Notes under the pieces: model-generated
The model's input: only the letters and a program-made list of their open reading frames with translations
What the model was told of the DNA's origin: nothing
Databases searched by the model: none
Shown: positions 16,190 to 25,231 of the stretch, in pieces
Position numbering within the stretch: position 1 is the first letter of the stretch
Layout of the letters: each line of letters starts with the position of its first letter
NCBI GenBank assembly: GCA_900317825.1
Contig: ONIH01000011.1
Location: 1-48,470, forward strand
DNA: 48,470 bases
Source of the DNA: an uncultured Lachnospiraceae bacterium
GTDB taxonomy: Bacteria; Bacillota; Clostridia; Lachnospirales; Lachnospiraceae
Reading direction: 5' to 3'
Position numbers and translations under genes: made by a program

Positions 16190-17460
16190 TGAAGATCATT
16201 ATAAAAAATGGCCGTATCATAAATCCGGCAGACAGAATGGATACAGTTGCTGATCTCATAGTGGATAAAGGCATTATAGAGCGTATCGCTCCTGTAATAG
16301 AACAGAATGCAGGAGATACTGTCATAGACGCTTCTGGCTGCTGGGTAATGCCTGGATTTATAGATATGCATGTGCATCTGAGGGATCCGGGACAGACACA
16401 GAAAGAGACCATCGATACTGGAATAGAAGCAGCGGCAAATGGAGGCTTTACTACAATAGTCGCCATGGCAAATACCTCTCCTGTAGTCGATAATGTGGAC
16501 ACCTACAGGTACGTATGTGATAAGGCGGAAAAGAACGGAAAGGTCACTGTACTTCAGGCCGGATCTATCACTAAAGGACTCGGGGGAAAAGAACTGTCTG
16601 ATCTGAAGGGCCTTATAGATGCAGGATGCAGAGTCTTCTCGGAAGACGGAAAGAGCGTCATGAATTCTGCTCTTATGAGACAGGCCATGTACATCATAAA
16701 AGAGGCTGGAGGCGTTATCTTAGATCACTGCGAGGACAAGCCTCTTGTAGAAGGCGGAGTCGTAAATATGTCCGAAGCTGGAAGGCTGGGTCTTAAAGGT
16801 ATCTCAAACGCTGTGGAAGACATCATAGCGACCAGGGATATAATGCTGGCAAAAGAGACCGGTGTCTGGCTTCACCTCTGCCACTGTTCGACGGCCGGTG
16901 CAGAAGAGTATCTGTACAGGGCAAAGCAGCTCGGCATCCGTGTCAGCGGAGAAGTATGCCCGCATCATTTTGCGTTAAGCTGTGAAGACATACCTGACAG
17001 GTCAGATACGAATTACAAGATGAATCCGCCGCTCCGTACCAGGGCAGATGTGGCTGCACTTAGAGACGGACTTGCCAAGGGAGTATTTGACTGCATAAGC
17101 ACAGACCACGCGCCACATACAGCAGAGGAGAAGTCCGCTGATTTTGCAAAGGCTCCGTTCGGAATAGTAGGACTTGAGACAGCGGCAGCTCTTACGAATT
17201 CTGTGTTAGTAAACGGCGGTTACCTGACTCCTATGGGAATGGCTGAAAAAATGAGCTATAATCCTTCACGGATCCTTGGACTCGATGCAGGAGACATAAG
17301 CACCGGAAGACAGGCTGATATAGTAGTCTTTGATCCGAAGAAGGTCTGGACCGTAGATCCGGAGCAGTTCAGGTCAAAGGGCAGAAATACTCCTTTTGCC
17401 GGAAAGAAGCTGACAGGTCAGGTAAAGACAGTCATACACAGAGGACAGATAACCAGGTAA
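16189..17460 (+). CDS. pyrC: Dihydroorotase
   Basis: Zinc amidohydrolase that closes carbamoyl-aspartate to dihydroorotate, third step of UMP synthesis. The 423-residue protein is of the class I type common in Firmicutes. It has the metal motif HVHLRDPG (His61, His63), GVILDHCED and HLCHCSTAGA supplying further ligands, GEVCPHH, and the catalytic STDHAPHT near residue 305. Translationally coupled to the lipoprotein ahead (TGATG). The first two steps (carbamoyl-phosphate synthase, pyrB) are not in the window. Confidence 0.96.
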   Translation: MKIIIKNGRIINPADRMDTVADLIVDKGIIERIAPVIEQNAGDTVIDASGCWVMPGFIDMHVHLRDPGQTQKETIDTGIEAAANGGFTTIVAMANTSPVVDNVDTYRYVCDKAEKNGKVTVLQAGSITKGLGGKELSDLKGLIDAGCRVFSEDGKSVMNSALMRQAMYIIKEAGGVILDHCEDKPLVEGGVVNMSEAGRLGLKGISNAVEDIIATRDIMLAKETGVWLHLCHCSTAGAEEYLYRAKQLGIRVSGEVCPHHFALSCEDIPDRSDTNYKMNPPLRTRADVAALRDGLAKGVFDCISTDHAPHTAEEKSADFAKAPFGIVGLETAAALTNSVLVNGGYLTPMGMAEKMSYNPSRILGLDAGDISTGRQADIVVFDPKKVWTVDPEQFRSKGRNTPFAGKKLTGQVKTVIHRGQITR

Positions 17461-17475
17461 CAGAAAGGAAAACAG

Positions 17476-18393
17476 ATGATAGAGAAGCTGATCTCTGAGA
17501 TCCATAAGAAAGAAGCACCTATAGTAGTCGGACTTGATCCGAACCTCGCATTTATACCGTCTTTCATAAAGAAAGCAGCCATAGAGGAAAACGGTGAAAC
17601 ACTTGAAGCCGCAGCAGGCGCAGTGTTATCATTTAACAAGGCGATAGTAGACGCTGTCTACGACCTTATACCGGCAGTAAAGCCACAGATAGCCATGTAT
17701 GAGCAGTTCGGTATTCCAGGACTCATAGCATATAAGGAGACTGTAGACTACTGTAAGAGCAAAGGCCTTTTCGTGATAGCAGACGTAAAGCGCGGAGATA
17801 TAGGTTCTACATCTGAGTCCTATGCCATAGCTCATCTCGGGCAGATAAAGGTCGGAAAGAAGCCTCTTCCGGTATTTGACGCTGATTTTGCTACGGTAAA
17901 CCCTTACCTGGGAACTGACGGAGTAAAGCCGTTTGTAGATGTGTGCAAAGCAAATGACAAGGGTATCTTCGTTCTCGTAAAGACTTCAAATCCTTCGAGC
18001 GGAGAGTTCCAGGACCAGAAGATAGGCAAAGACACGCTCTACGAGAAGGTCGGTGATAAGGTAGAAGAATGGGGAGAAGGCTTAAGACACGGGCAGTATT
18101 CTGATGTCGGAGCAGTGGTCGGAGCTACTTATCCTGAAATGGGAGCAGAGCTTAGAAAAAGAATGCCGCACACTTTTATCCTTGTTCCGGGATACGGGGC
18201 TCAGGGCGGCAAAGGAAAAGACTTAAAGGGATTTTTTGATAAAAACGGTGATGGCGCGATAGTGAATTCTTCGCGTGGCATCATAGCAGCATACACAAAG
18301 CAGGGATATGAAAAGTATGGAGAAGAGCATTTTGCTGATGCCTCAAGGGCAGCAGTGCTTGATATGAAGTATGATCTGAGAGATGCTCTGTAA
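17476..18393 (+). CDS. pyrF: Orotidine 5'-phosphate decarboxylase (type 2)
   Basis: Decarboxylates OMP to UMP, the last step of the pathway. The 305-residue length and the motif FVIADVKRGDIGSTSESYA, with the catalytic Asp-Lys-Asp array, mark the long type 2 subfamily (PyrF family 2). FVLVKTSNPSSGEFQD and FILVPGYGAQGGKGKD are the phosphate-binding loops. AAAGGAAAAC provides a ribosome site 15 bp after pyrC ends. The gene lies out of pathway order, as is usual in Lachnospiraceae-type pyr clusters. Confidence 0.96.
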   Translation: MIEKLISEIHKKEAPIVVGLDPNLAFIPSFIKKAAIEENGETLEAAAGAVLSFNKAIVDAVYDLIPAVKPQIAMYEQFGIPGLIAYKETVDYCKSKGLFVIADVKRGDIGSTSESYAIAHLGQIKVGKKPLPVFDADFATVNPYLGTDGVKPFVDVCKANDKGIFVLVKTSNPSSGEFQDQKIGKDTLYEKVGDKVEEWGEGLRHGQYSDVGAVVGATYPEMGAELRKRMPHTFILVPGYGAQGGKGKDLKGFFDKNGDGAIVNSSRGIIAAYTKQGYEKYGEEHFADASRAAVLDMKYDLRDAL

Positions 18394-18422
18394 CGGGTCT
18401 CTTGGAGCTCAGGAGGAATGTC

Positions 18423-19199
18423 ATGGATGAAAAAAGAAAAAAAGAAACTGGTTTTATCATGAGGCAGGAAGAAGTCGCGGAAAATATTTTTTCGATGTGG
18501 ATAAATACGCCGGCTTCGCAGATAGCAAAGCCGGGACAGTTCATTGACCTGTTCTGCCATGATCAGAGCAGACTGCTGCCGCGTCCTATATCTATCTGCG
18601 AGATAGACCGTCTGCGCGGATCGATAAGACTCGTATACAGGGTATCGGGAAAGGGAACTAAGGAGTTTTCAAATCTGTCATCGGGAGACACTATACAGAT
18701 GATCGGACCTCTCGGAAACGGTTTTCCTATCGACATACCGCAGAAAGATGCCATGATAATCGGCGGAGGCATTGGTATCCCGCCTATGCTCGAGCTGGCA
18801 AAGGAATTCCCGAGCAGCTGCAAGATAGTCCTTGGCTATAATAATTTTCCGTTCCTGAAAGAGGAGTTCGAGAAGACCGGTTCAAAGGTATATGTAGCTA
18901 CAGAGAATGGAAGCTACGGAACAAAGGGAACTGTCGTGACTGCCATAATGGAGAATTATCTGAAGGCAAACGTGATCTTCGCGTGCGGTCCAGCACCGAT
19001 GCTTCGTGCAGTGAAGAAATTCGCTCAGGCAAGGGGAATCGAATGCTACGTGTCGATGGAAGAGAGAATGGCCTGTGGAATCGGAGCCTGTCTTGGATGC
19101 ACTGTCGATACAATCGACGTGAATGATCGTCTGAATGTGAAAAAGGCCCGTGTCTGCAAGGATGGCCCGGTATTCAACGCAAAGGAGGTTATCATCTGA
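18423..19199 (+). CDS. pyrK: Dihydroorotate dehydrogenase electron-transfer subunit
   Basis: FAD and [2Fe-2S] subunit that lets the class 1B dihydroorotate dehydrogenase pass electrons to NAD+. The start at 18423 is set by AGGAGG at 18411-18416; an in-frame TTG 21 bases earlier lacks this. The 258-residue protein has the FAD-binding RPISICEID and SGKGTKEFSN region, the NAD-binding IIGGGIGIPPMLELAK, and cluster ligands Cys218, Cys223, Cys226 and Cys245 (ACGIGACLGC ... ARVC). Its stop overlaps the pyrD start by one base, in keeping with stoichiometric synthesis of the heterotetramer. Confidence 0.96.
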   Translation: MDEKRKKETGFIMRQEEVAENIFSMWINTPASQIAKPGQFIDLFCHDQSRLLPRPISICEIDRLRGSIRLVYRVSGKGTKEFSNLSSGDTIQMIGPLGNGFPIDIPQKDAMIIGGGIGIPPMLELAKEFPSSCKIVLGYNNFPFLKEEFEKTGSKVYVATENGSYGTKGTVVTAIMENYLKANVIFACGPAPMLRAVKKFAQARGIECYVSMEERMACGIGACLGCTVDTIDVNDRLNVKKARVCKDGPVFNAKEVII

Positions 19200-20110
19200 T
19201 GAGTAGACCTGATATGACGACTGATCTGGGTTTCGTGACACTTAAAAACCCGGTCATGACAGCTAGTGGAACCTTCGGAAGCGGAGAAGAATACTCGGAG
19301 TTCATAGATATCTCAAAGCTCGGTGCAGTAGTGACAAAGGGCGTTTCAAATGTACCGTGGGACGGGAATCCGTCACCGCGTATAGCAGAGACACCGTCCG
19401 GAATGCTAAATGCCATCGGACTTGAGAATCCTGGAGTTGACGTATTTTTAAAGCGGGACCTTCCATTTTTAAAAAAATCAGGTGCCACGGTCGGAGTCAA
19501 TGTCTGTGGACACACTGAGGATGAGTACGTCGAGGTAGTGCGTAAGCTCACCGATGAGGTCATCGCATTTTTAGAGATAAATATCAGCTGCCCGAATGTC
19601 AAGGCTGGAGCGCTTTCATTCGGAACTGATCCTGCTGAGGTAGAGAAGATCACAAAGCTGATAAAGAAGAATACAGATAAGCCTGTAGTTATGAAACTGA
19701 CTCCGAATGTGACAGACATAAAGGAGATAGCAAAGGCGGCAGAGGCCGGAGGAGCAGACGGTATTTCTCTGATAAATACGATCACCGGCATGAAGATAAA
19801 TATCGACAGACAGACTTTTTTGCTGGCGAATAAGACCGGAGGACTCAGCGGTCCGGCCATTCATCCGGTAGCGGTACGCATGGTATATGAGGCATCAAAT
19901 GCCGTAAAGATACCGGTTATCGGAATGGGAGGAATTGAGAAATGGCAGGATGCCGTAGAGATGATGCTTGCCGGAGCAAGTGCAGTAGCAGTTGGCGCTG
20001 CGAACTTCTATAACCCGGAGGCCTCTATCCAGATCATCGACGGCATCGAGAAGTATCTGGATGATCACGGAATTGAAAAAGTAAGCGACATAGTCGGAGC
20101 AGTACACTAA
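19199..20110 (+). CDS. pyrD: Dihydroorotate dehydrogenase, class 1B catalytic subunit
   Basis: FMN enzyme oxidising dihydroorotate to orotate. The 303-residue protein carries the signature ITASGTFGSG-like segment (MTASGTFGSGEEY), the NISCPNVK loop with active-site Cys131 (Cys is the class 1 base, Ser marks class 2), and the FMN-phosphate motifs ISLINT and GMGGIEKWQDAVEMM. Adjacent pyrK confirms class 1B and an NAD-linked reaction. A GGAGG site lies inside the pyrK end. Confidence 0.96.
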   Translation: MSRPDMTTDLGFVTLKNPVMTASGTFGSGEEYSEFIDISKLGAVVTKGVSNVPWDGNPSPRIAETPSGMLNAIGLENPGVDVFLKRDLPFLKKSGATVGVNVCGHTEDEYVEVVRKLTDEVIAFLEINISCPNVKAGALSFGTDPAEVEKITKLIKKNTDKPVVMKLTPNVTDIKEIAKAAEAGGADGISLINTITGMKINIDRQTFLLANKTGGLSGPAIHPVAVRMVYEASNAVKIPVIGMGGIEKWQDAVEMMLAGASAVAVGAANFYNPEASIQIIDGIEKYLDDHGIEKVSDIVGAVH

Positions 20111-20125
20111 GTAGAAGGAGCAGAA

Positions 20126-20797
20126 GTGGAACAGTATAAGGAAGACTTCATACATTTTATGATAGACTGTCAGGTCTTAAAGTTCGGAGATTTTACGACA
20201 AAGAGCGGAAGACAGACACCATTTTTTATAAATACTGGATTTTACAGGACGGGAGCCCAGCTGAAAAAGCTCGGTGAGTACTATGCCAGAGCGATACATG
20301 ATACTTTCGGTGAGGATTTTAATATCCTGTTCGGGCCAGCCTATAAGGGGATCCCTCTTTCTGTAGCAGCTTCTATCGCATTGCAGGAAGACTATGGCGT
20401 AGAAGTCGGATACGCTTCAAACAGAAAAGAAGCAAAGGACCACGGAGAAAGGGGAATCATACTCGGTACTCCGATAAATGACGGAGACAAGGTTGTGATC
20501 ATAGAGGATGTGACCACAGCCGGTACTTCGATAAAGGAGACCTACCCTATCATAAAGGCACAGGGAAATGCTTTTGTCCTGGGACTTGTCGTTTCGGTAG
20601 ACAGGCAGGAGAGAGGCACTGGAGAAAAGGCTGCTCTTGATGAGATAGCTGAGAACTTCGACATGAAGACGACTTCGATCGTTACGATGAAAGAAGTGGT
20701 AGAGTGCCTATACAACAAGCCATATAACGGCAGAGTCATCATCGACGACGAGCTCAAGGGAAGGATTGACGATTATTACAGCAGATATGGTGCTTGA
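20126..20797 (+). CDS. pyrE: Orotate phosphoribosyltransferase
   Basis: Transfers ribose-5-phosphate from PRPP to orotate. It starts at GTG 20126 behind AGAAGGAG. The 223-residue protein has the PRPP-binding motif VVIIEDVTTAGTSIKET and an upstream FGPAYKGIPLSVAA loop. Length is typical for the PyrE2-like form found in Clostridia. Spacing of 15 bp from pyrD and a 3-bp gap to the next frame place it inside the same operon. Confidence 0.95.
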   Translation: MEQYKEDFIHFMIDCQVLKFGDFTTKSGRQTPFFINTGFYRTGAQLKKLGEYYARAIHDTFGEDFNILFGPAYKGIPLSVAASIALQEDYGVEVGYASNRKEAKDHGERGIILGTPINDGDKVVIIEDVTTAGTSIKETYPIIKAQGNAFVLGLVVSVDRQERGTGEKAALDEIAENFDMKTTSIVTMKEVVECLYNKPYNGRVIIDDELKGRIDDYYSRYGA

Positions 20798-20799
20798 GG

Positions 20800-21258
20800 A
20801 TGGCGGAAAAAAGGCATGAGGGAATAAAACAGGCCCTTGGTGTCGTACTGTTCGTCATATATCTGATCGTTCTGGTCTACCTTCTTTTCTTCGCAGAGGG
20901 TTACGGCAGGACCGCGAGCTCGGAGATGAGGTATAACTTCATTCCGTTTCACGAGATAAAGAGATATCTGACGCACATAGACAGAATCGGTCCATGGCTT
21001 GTATTCATAAATGTATTCGGAAATATCCTGATCTTTCTTCCATTTGGATATCTGGTCAGTTTTTTCTGGAGAAAAAAGAATTTTATCGCGGTAAAGGCTT
21101 TTTTCCTAACTATGTTTTTTTCGTGCGCGATAGAATGCGCACAGCTGGTTACGAGAGTTGGAAGCTGTGACGTGGACGATGTGATACTTAACACTACAGG
21201 AGGACTTATAGGAAGCATCCTGTACCTTCTTATCAGATACTGCAGGAGAAAAAAATGA
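20800..21258 (+). CDS. VanZ-like membrane protein
   Basis: A 152-residue protein with four hydrophobic segments and the VanZ-family features: a loop reading NFIPFHEI, then FINVFGNILIFLPFGYLVSFF, and a C-terminal CAIECAQLVTRVGSCDVDDVILNTTGG. The D-V-D-D-x-x-x-N-T-x-G pattern is the most conserved VanZ signature. In glycopeptide-resistance clusters VanZ lowers teicoplanin binding; most chromosomal copies, like this one, have unknown roles. Start at 20800 uses TTGAGG overlapping the pyrE stop. Nothing here suggests antibiotic resistance. Confidence 0.85.
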   Translation: MAEKRHEGIKQALGVVLFVIYLIVLVYLLFFAEGYGRTASSEMRYNFIPFHEIKRYLTHIDRIGPWLVFINVFGNILIFLPFGYLVSFFWRKKNFIAVKAFFLTMFFSCAIECAQLVTRVGSCDVDDVILNTTGGLIGSILYLLIRYCRRKK

Positions 21259-21587
21259 GCCGCATTCAGATGAAGCGCAGAAAAAAGAGAGAAAAGGCTT
21301 CGGCATCAGTCAGATCAGTCATCTGTGGGCTGGCTGGGCTTGTCGGGATCATTTTTCTGATATACAGCATATATGAGGCGGCGGTCTCAAAAAAAATGCC
21401 GCGACAGGTCACAGGGCTTTCAATGATTTTTTTCTTCCTGAGCCTGATAGAGTTGGTGTTCGGGATCCGCTTCGCAAAAGTCACCGGACATTCGGTCTCA
21501 TCGAGAGTCCTTGGCGCTCTGATCCCGGCAGTAGCTTTTGCCGGGTATCTGGCGCTCTATGTGGTCGGGCTTTACCGGCTTTTATAA
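21255..21587 (+). CDS. DUF6142-like small membrane protein
   Basis: A 110-residue protein overlapping the VanZ-like gene by 4 bp (ATGA). The basic N-terminus (MKRRKKREKAS) is followed by three hydrophobic stretches (about 20-42, 53-72, 85-108). The pattern of basic head, three helices and a short G-rich turn resembles the DUF6142 family common in Lachnospiraceae. Function unknown. It is the last gene before the purine block; TATAAT overlaps its stop codon. Confidence 0.65.
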   Translation: MSRIQMKRRKKREKASASVRSVICGLAGLVGIIFLIYSIYEAAVSKKMPRQVTGLSMIFFFLSLIELVFGIRFAKVTGHSVSSRVLGALIPAVAFAGYLALYVVGLYRLL

Positions 21588-21614
21588 TGGCAGCCCGGGA
21601 TCTATGATCCCTTT
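21583..21614 (+). promoter_or_regulatory. Pyr-pur junction: -10-like element and short hairpin
   Basis: TATAAT (21583-21588) overlaps the stop of the DUF6142-like gene. A 6-bp hairpin GGGATC/GATCCC (21597-21602/21606-21611) follows. Either a weak terminator of the pyr part or a start point for the pur part is possible; no good -35 is visible. Confidence 0.35.
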
Positions 21615-21644
21615 ATATATAAGCAGAAAAAGAAAGGATTGCAA

Positions 21645-22157
21645 ATGGCACAGGTAGGTATTGTAATGGGAAGTGACTCTGATCTTCCTATAATGGCAAA
21701 GGCAGCTGACATTCTCGATCAGCTCGGGATCACGTATGAGATGAATGTGATAAGCGCTCACAGGGAGCCTGATGAATTTTTCGAATACGCGAAGTCAGCC
21801 GAGGGGAAGGGGATAAAGGTGATCATCGCAGGAGCAGGAAAGGCAGCACACCTTCCGGGTATGTGCGCGGCACTCTTCCCGATGCCAGTCATCGGTATCC
21901 CGATGAAGACTTCAGATCTCGGAGGAGTGGATTCACTCTATTCGATAGTTCAGATGCCGACAGGAATACCGGTCGCCACAGTTGCCATAAACGGCGGAGC
22001 AAATGCGGGGATCCTTGCAGCGAAGATCCTGGCAGTTTCTGACCCTGAGCTTCTGAAGAGACTTAAGGCATATGTAAACGACCTTAAGGAGCAGGTCAAA
22101 GAAAAAGACAAAAAGCTGAACGAGATTGGTTATAAAGCATATTTAAAGGAGCAGTAA
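21645..22157 (+). CDS. purE: N5-carboxyaminoimidazole ribonucleotide mutase
   Basis: Moves the carboxyl group from N5-CAIR to CAIR in purine synthesis. The 170-residue class I protein begins MAQVGIVMGSDSDLPIM, which contains the nucleotide-binding GSDSD, with SAHREPDE and the loop GAGKAAHLPGMCAA. The start at 21645 is preferred over an in-frame TTG two codons earlier because AAGAAAGGA lies at the right distance. No purK is nearby, though class I enzymes normally require it elsewhere on the chromosome. Confidence 0.95.
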   Translation: MAQVGIVMGSDSDLPIMAKAADILDQLGITYEMNVISAHREPDEFFEYAKSAEGKGIKVIIAGAGKAAHLPGMCAALFPMPVIGIPMKTSDLGGVDSLYSIVQMPTGIPVATVAINGGANAGILAAKILAVSDPELLKRLKAYVNDLKEQVKEKDKKLNEIGYKAYLKEQ

Positions 22158-23186
22158 ATGGATTACAAGAATTCCGGAGTTGACATCGAGGCAGGATACA
22201 AGTCAGTTGAGCTGATGAAAAAATACGTAAAGGAGACTGTACGTCCTGAAGTATTAGGTGGGATAGGCGGTTTCTCAGGCGCATTTGATCTGAAAAAAAT
22301 AAAGGACATGGACGATCCTGTCCTCCTTTCCGGGACTGATGGATGCGGCACAAAGGTAAAGCTGGCATTCCTTATGGATAAGCATGATACGATAGGAATT
22401 GACGCAGTTGCCATGTGTGTAAACGATGTGGCCTGTGCAGGCGGTGAGCCCTTATTTTTCTTAGACTATATCGCATGCGGAAAGAACTATCCGGAGAAGA
22501 TAGCCCAGATCGTAAAAGGTGTGGCAGAGGGCTGCAAGCAGTCTGACTGCGCGCTGATCGGTGGAGAGACAGCAGAGCATCCGGGTCTCATGCCGGAAGA
22601 TGAGTACGACCTCGCAGGATTTTCTGTCGGAATAGCAGACCGGAAAGACCTGATCACAGGTGAGGACATCCACGACGGAGACGTGCTTATCGGACTGGCT
22701 TCTACAGGTGTCCATTCAAACGGATTCTCCCTTGTCAGGAATGTATTCGAGATGACAAAGGAATCCCTCAACACTGCCTATGATGAGCTTGGCGGAAAGA
22801 AGCTCGGAGATGTGCTGATAGCACCTACGAGGATATATGTGCATGCACTTAAAGCCATAAAGGCAGCAGGCATAAAGGTACACGGAGTAAGCCATATTAC
22901 TGGCGGCGGATTCTATGAGAATGTACCTAGAATGCTTCACGACGGAGTAAAGGCTGTCATCGAGAAGGACTCATATCCGATGCTTCCTATTTTCCCTCTG
23001 ATGCAGAAGAAGGGTGACATCGACGAGCATGTGATGTACAACACTTTCAATATGGGAATCGGAATGGTGATCGCTGCTGAGAAGTCAGATGCCGATGCTG
23101 TGATAAAGGCAGCAGAGTCAGCCGGAGACAAGGCTTATGTGATCGGCCGTATAGAAGCCGGTGAGAAGGGAGTTACCTTATGCTGA
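22158..23186 (+). CDS. purM: Phosphoribosylformylglycinamidine cyclo-ligase (AIR synthetase)
   Basis: ATP-dependent ring closure giving AIR. The 342-residue protein has the family signatures LLSGTDGCGTKVKLAF, VNDVACAGGEPLFFLDYIA, IGGETAEHPGLMP and HSNGFSLVRNVF, and GVSHITGGGFYENVPRML. Length is normal. It begins at the base after the purE stop and overlaps purN by 7 bp, so the cluster is tightly coupled. Confidence 0.96.
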   Translation: MDYKNSGVDIEAGYKSVELMKKYVKETVRPEVLGGIGGFSGAFDLKKIKDMDDPVLLSGTDGCGTKVKLAFLMDKHDTIGIDAVAMCVNDVACAGGEPLFFLDYIACGKNYPEKIAQIVKGVAEGCKQSDCALIGGETAEHPGLMPEDEYDLAGFSVGIADRKDLITGEDIHDGDVLIGLASTGVHSNGFSLVRNVFEMTKESLNTAYDELGGKKLGDVLIAPTRIYVHALKAIKAAGIKVHGVSHITGGGFYENVPRMLHDGVKAVIEKDSYPMLPIFPLMQKKGDIDEHVMYNTFNMGIGMVIAAEKSDADAVIKAAESAGDKAYVIGRIEAGEKGVTLC

Positions 23187-23896
23187 AGCTGGCGGTTCTC
23201 GTATCAGGAGGCGGAACAAATCTTCAGGCTATAATGGACGCTGTCGACAGAGGAAACCTGGGCGAATGGGGCTTATCAAAGCTTCTCCAGGAGGATACTG
23301 ATCTGGCACCTTCGGAGATCTGCGGACAGGTTAAGGACGCAGCTATAAATGATGCTGAGATCTCTATCGTTATCAGCAATAACGCTGACGCTTATGCGCT
23401 GAAGCGTGCGGAAGAGCATGACATAAAGACAGCCTGCATCAGCCCTAAGGATTTTGAGAACAGAGCCGATTTTAACAGGGCGCTTCTTGAGAGACTCCGG
23501 GCTGAGCAGGTAGACCTTATCGTTCTGGCGGGGTACCTCGTGGTCATTCCTCCGGAGATAGTCGAAGCATTCCCGAACCGTATTATCAATATCCACCCGT
23601 CACTTATTCCGTCCTTCTGTGGAAAGGGCTTCTATGGGCTCCATGTCCATGAGAAGGTTCTTGAAAAGGGAGTAAAGGTCAGTGGTGCTACGGTTCATTT
23701 CGTGGATTCCGGAACAGATACAGGCCCGGTGATCATGCAGAAGGCAGTGTATGTCAGAGGGGATGATACACCTGAGACACTGCAGAGAAGGATCATGGAG
23801 CAGGCTGAGTGGAAGCTGCTTCCTGGAGCCATCGATCTGATAGCACATGATATGATAACAGTAGAAAATGGAATCGTGAAATTCAAGGAGTCATAA
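23180..23896 (+). CDS. purN: Phosphoribosylglycinamide formyltransferase
   Basis: Formyl-tetrahydrofolate-dependent formylation of GAR. The 238-residue protein keeps the catalytic segment NIHPSLIPSFCG (Asn, His) and the loop GATVHFVDSGTDTGPVIMQ with the essential Asp. It is longer than the usual ~200 residues: after NLQAIMDAVDRGNL there is an insertion of about 25 residues (WGLSKLLQEDTDLAPSEICG and on) before INDAEISIVISNN. This long form, with the FYGLHVHEKVL segment, is known in Clostridia. Overlaps purM by 7 bp and abuts purD. Confidence 0.93.
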   Translation: MLKLAVLVSGGGTNLQAIMDAVDRGNLGEWGLSKLLQEDTDLAPSEICGQVKDAAINDAEISIVISNNADAYALKRAEEHDIKTACISPKDFENRADFNRALLERLRAEQVDLIVLAGYLVVIPPEIVEAFPNRIINIHPSLIPSFCGKGFYGLHVHEKVLEKGVKVSGATVHFVDSGTDTGPVIMQKAVYVRGDDTPETLQRRIMEQAEWKLLPGAIDLIAHDMITVENGIVKFKES

Positions 23897-25180
23897 ATGA
23901 AGGTATTAGTCATTGGAAGCGGCGGAAGAGAGCATGCGATCTGTACCGCTGTCGCAAAGAGCCCACGCGTTGAAAAAATATACGCAGCTCCTGGAAATGC
24001 AGGTATAGCTCAGATCGCTGAGTGTGTTCCTATCGGAGCCATGGAGTTTGATAAGCTCGTCGCTTTTGCAAAAGAGAAGTCGATAGATTTTACCATAGTC
24101 GGAATGGACGATCCTCTCGTAGGAGGAGTCGTAGACGAATTCGAGAAGGCCGGACTTAAGGTATTCGGCCCGCGGAAAAATGCTGCGATCCTTGAAGGCA
24201 GCAAGGCTTTTTCAAAGGATCTGATGAAAAAATACGGGATACCTACGGCAGACTACGCTACATTCGATGATCCTGAAAAGGCACTCGAGTACTTAAAGAC
24301 TGCGAAGATTCCTATAGTCTTAAAGGCGAGTGGACTGGCACTTGGAAAGGGCGTTCTGATATGTGAGACCAGGGAAGAAGCCTTTGAGGGTGTAAAGACT
24401 CTTATGGAGGACAAGAAGTTCGGGGAAGCCGGAGATACGATTGTCATCGAAGAATTCATGACCGGGCCGGAAGTCTCAGTCCTCTCATATACAGATGGAA
24501 AGACTATCCAGCTGATGAGTTCGGCAATGGATCACAAAAGAGCCGGAGACGGGGACACAGGCCTGAACACCGGCGGCATGGGTAATATCAGCCCGTCACC
24601 ATACTACACTAAGGAAGTAGACGAGTTCTGCAAAAAGCACATCTATCAGAAGACTGTAGATGCTATGGCAGCAGAGGGCAGACCGTTTGTCGGAGTTATT
24701 TTCTTCGGACTCATGCTGACACCTGACGGGCCGAAGGTTCTGGAGTATAATTGCCGCTTCGGAGATCCTGAGGCTCAGGTAGTCCTTCCGCGACAGAAGA
24801 CTGACATCATCGATGTCATGGAACACTGCGTAGACGGTACCTTAGACCAGATAAAGGTAGAGTTCGAAGACAATGCAGCCTGCTGTGTTATCCTCGCCAG
24901 TGATGGCTATCCTGTGAAGTACGACAAGGGATTCCCTATCACAGGACTCGACGATCCTATTTTCGATAACAAAAACTACTTCTGCTTTCATTCAGGAACG
25001 AAATTCTCAGAGGATGGAAAAACAGTTCTGACAAACGGCGGCCGTGTCTTAGGCATCACAGCTTTAGGCAAAGACTTAAAAGAAGCTCGCGCCAAAGCAT
25101 ACGAAGCCACAGAGCATGTATCATTTGAGAACAAATACATGCGGCACGACATCGGACATGCTATAGACGAGGTCCGTTAA
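23897..25180 (+). CDS. purD: Phosphoribosylamine-glycine ligase (GAR synthetase)
   Basis: ATP-grasp ligase joining glycine to phosphoribosylamine. The 427-residue protein opens MKVLVIGSGGREHAI, the family hallmark. It has the ATP-grasp segments IVLKASGLALGKGVLIC, VIEEFMTGPEVSVLSYTDG, the catalytic loop MDHKRAGDGDTGLNTGGMG and VLEYNCRFGDPEAQVVLPR. Length is normal. purE-M-N-D together cover four steps; purF, purL, purC and purH must lie elsewhere. Confidence 0.97.
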   Translation: MKVLVIGSGGREHAICTAVAKSPRVEKIYAAPGNAGIAQIAECVPIGAMEFDKLVAFAKEKSIDFTIVGMDDPLVGGVVDEFEKAGLKVFGPRKNAAILEGSKAFSKDLMKKYGIPTADYATFDDPEKALEYLKTAKIPIVLKASGLALGKGVLICETREEAFEGVKTLMEDKKFGEAGDTIVIEEFMTGPEVSVLSYTDGKTIQLMSSAMDHKRAGDGDTGLNTGGMGNISPSPYYTKEVDEFCKKHIYQKTVDAMAAEGRPFVGVIFFGLMLTPDGPKVLEYNCRFGDPEAQVVLPRQKTDIIDVMEHCVDGTLDQIKVEFEDNAACCVILASDGYPVKYDKGFPITGLDDPIFDNKNYFCFHSGTKFSEDGKTVLTNGGRVLGITALGKDLKEARAKAYEATEHVSFENKYMRHDIGHAIDEVR

Positions 25181-25231
25181 TTTTGAGAGATGCCTGTGCG
25201 CGCTCTCCGTATTATTAAGGAGAACACATCA

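Noticed and set aside
20800-21258. Glycopeptide resistance determinant
   Set aside because: Only a VanZ-like protein is present, with no vanHAX or regulatory genes. Chromosomal VanZ relatives are widespread.
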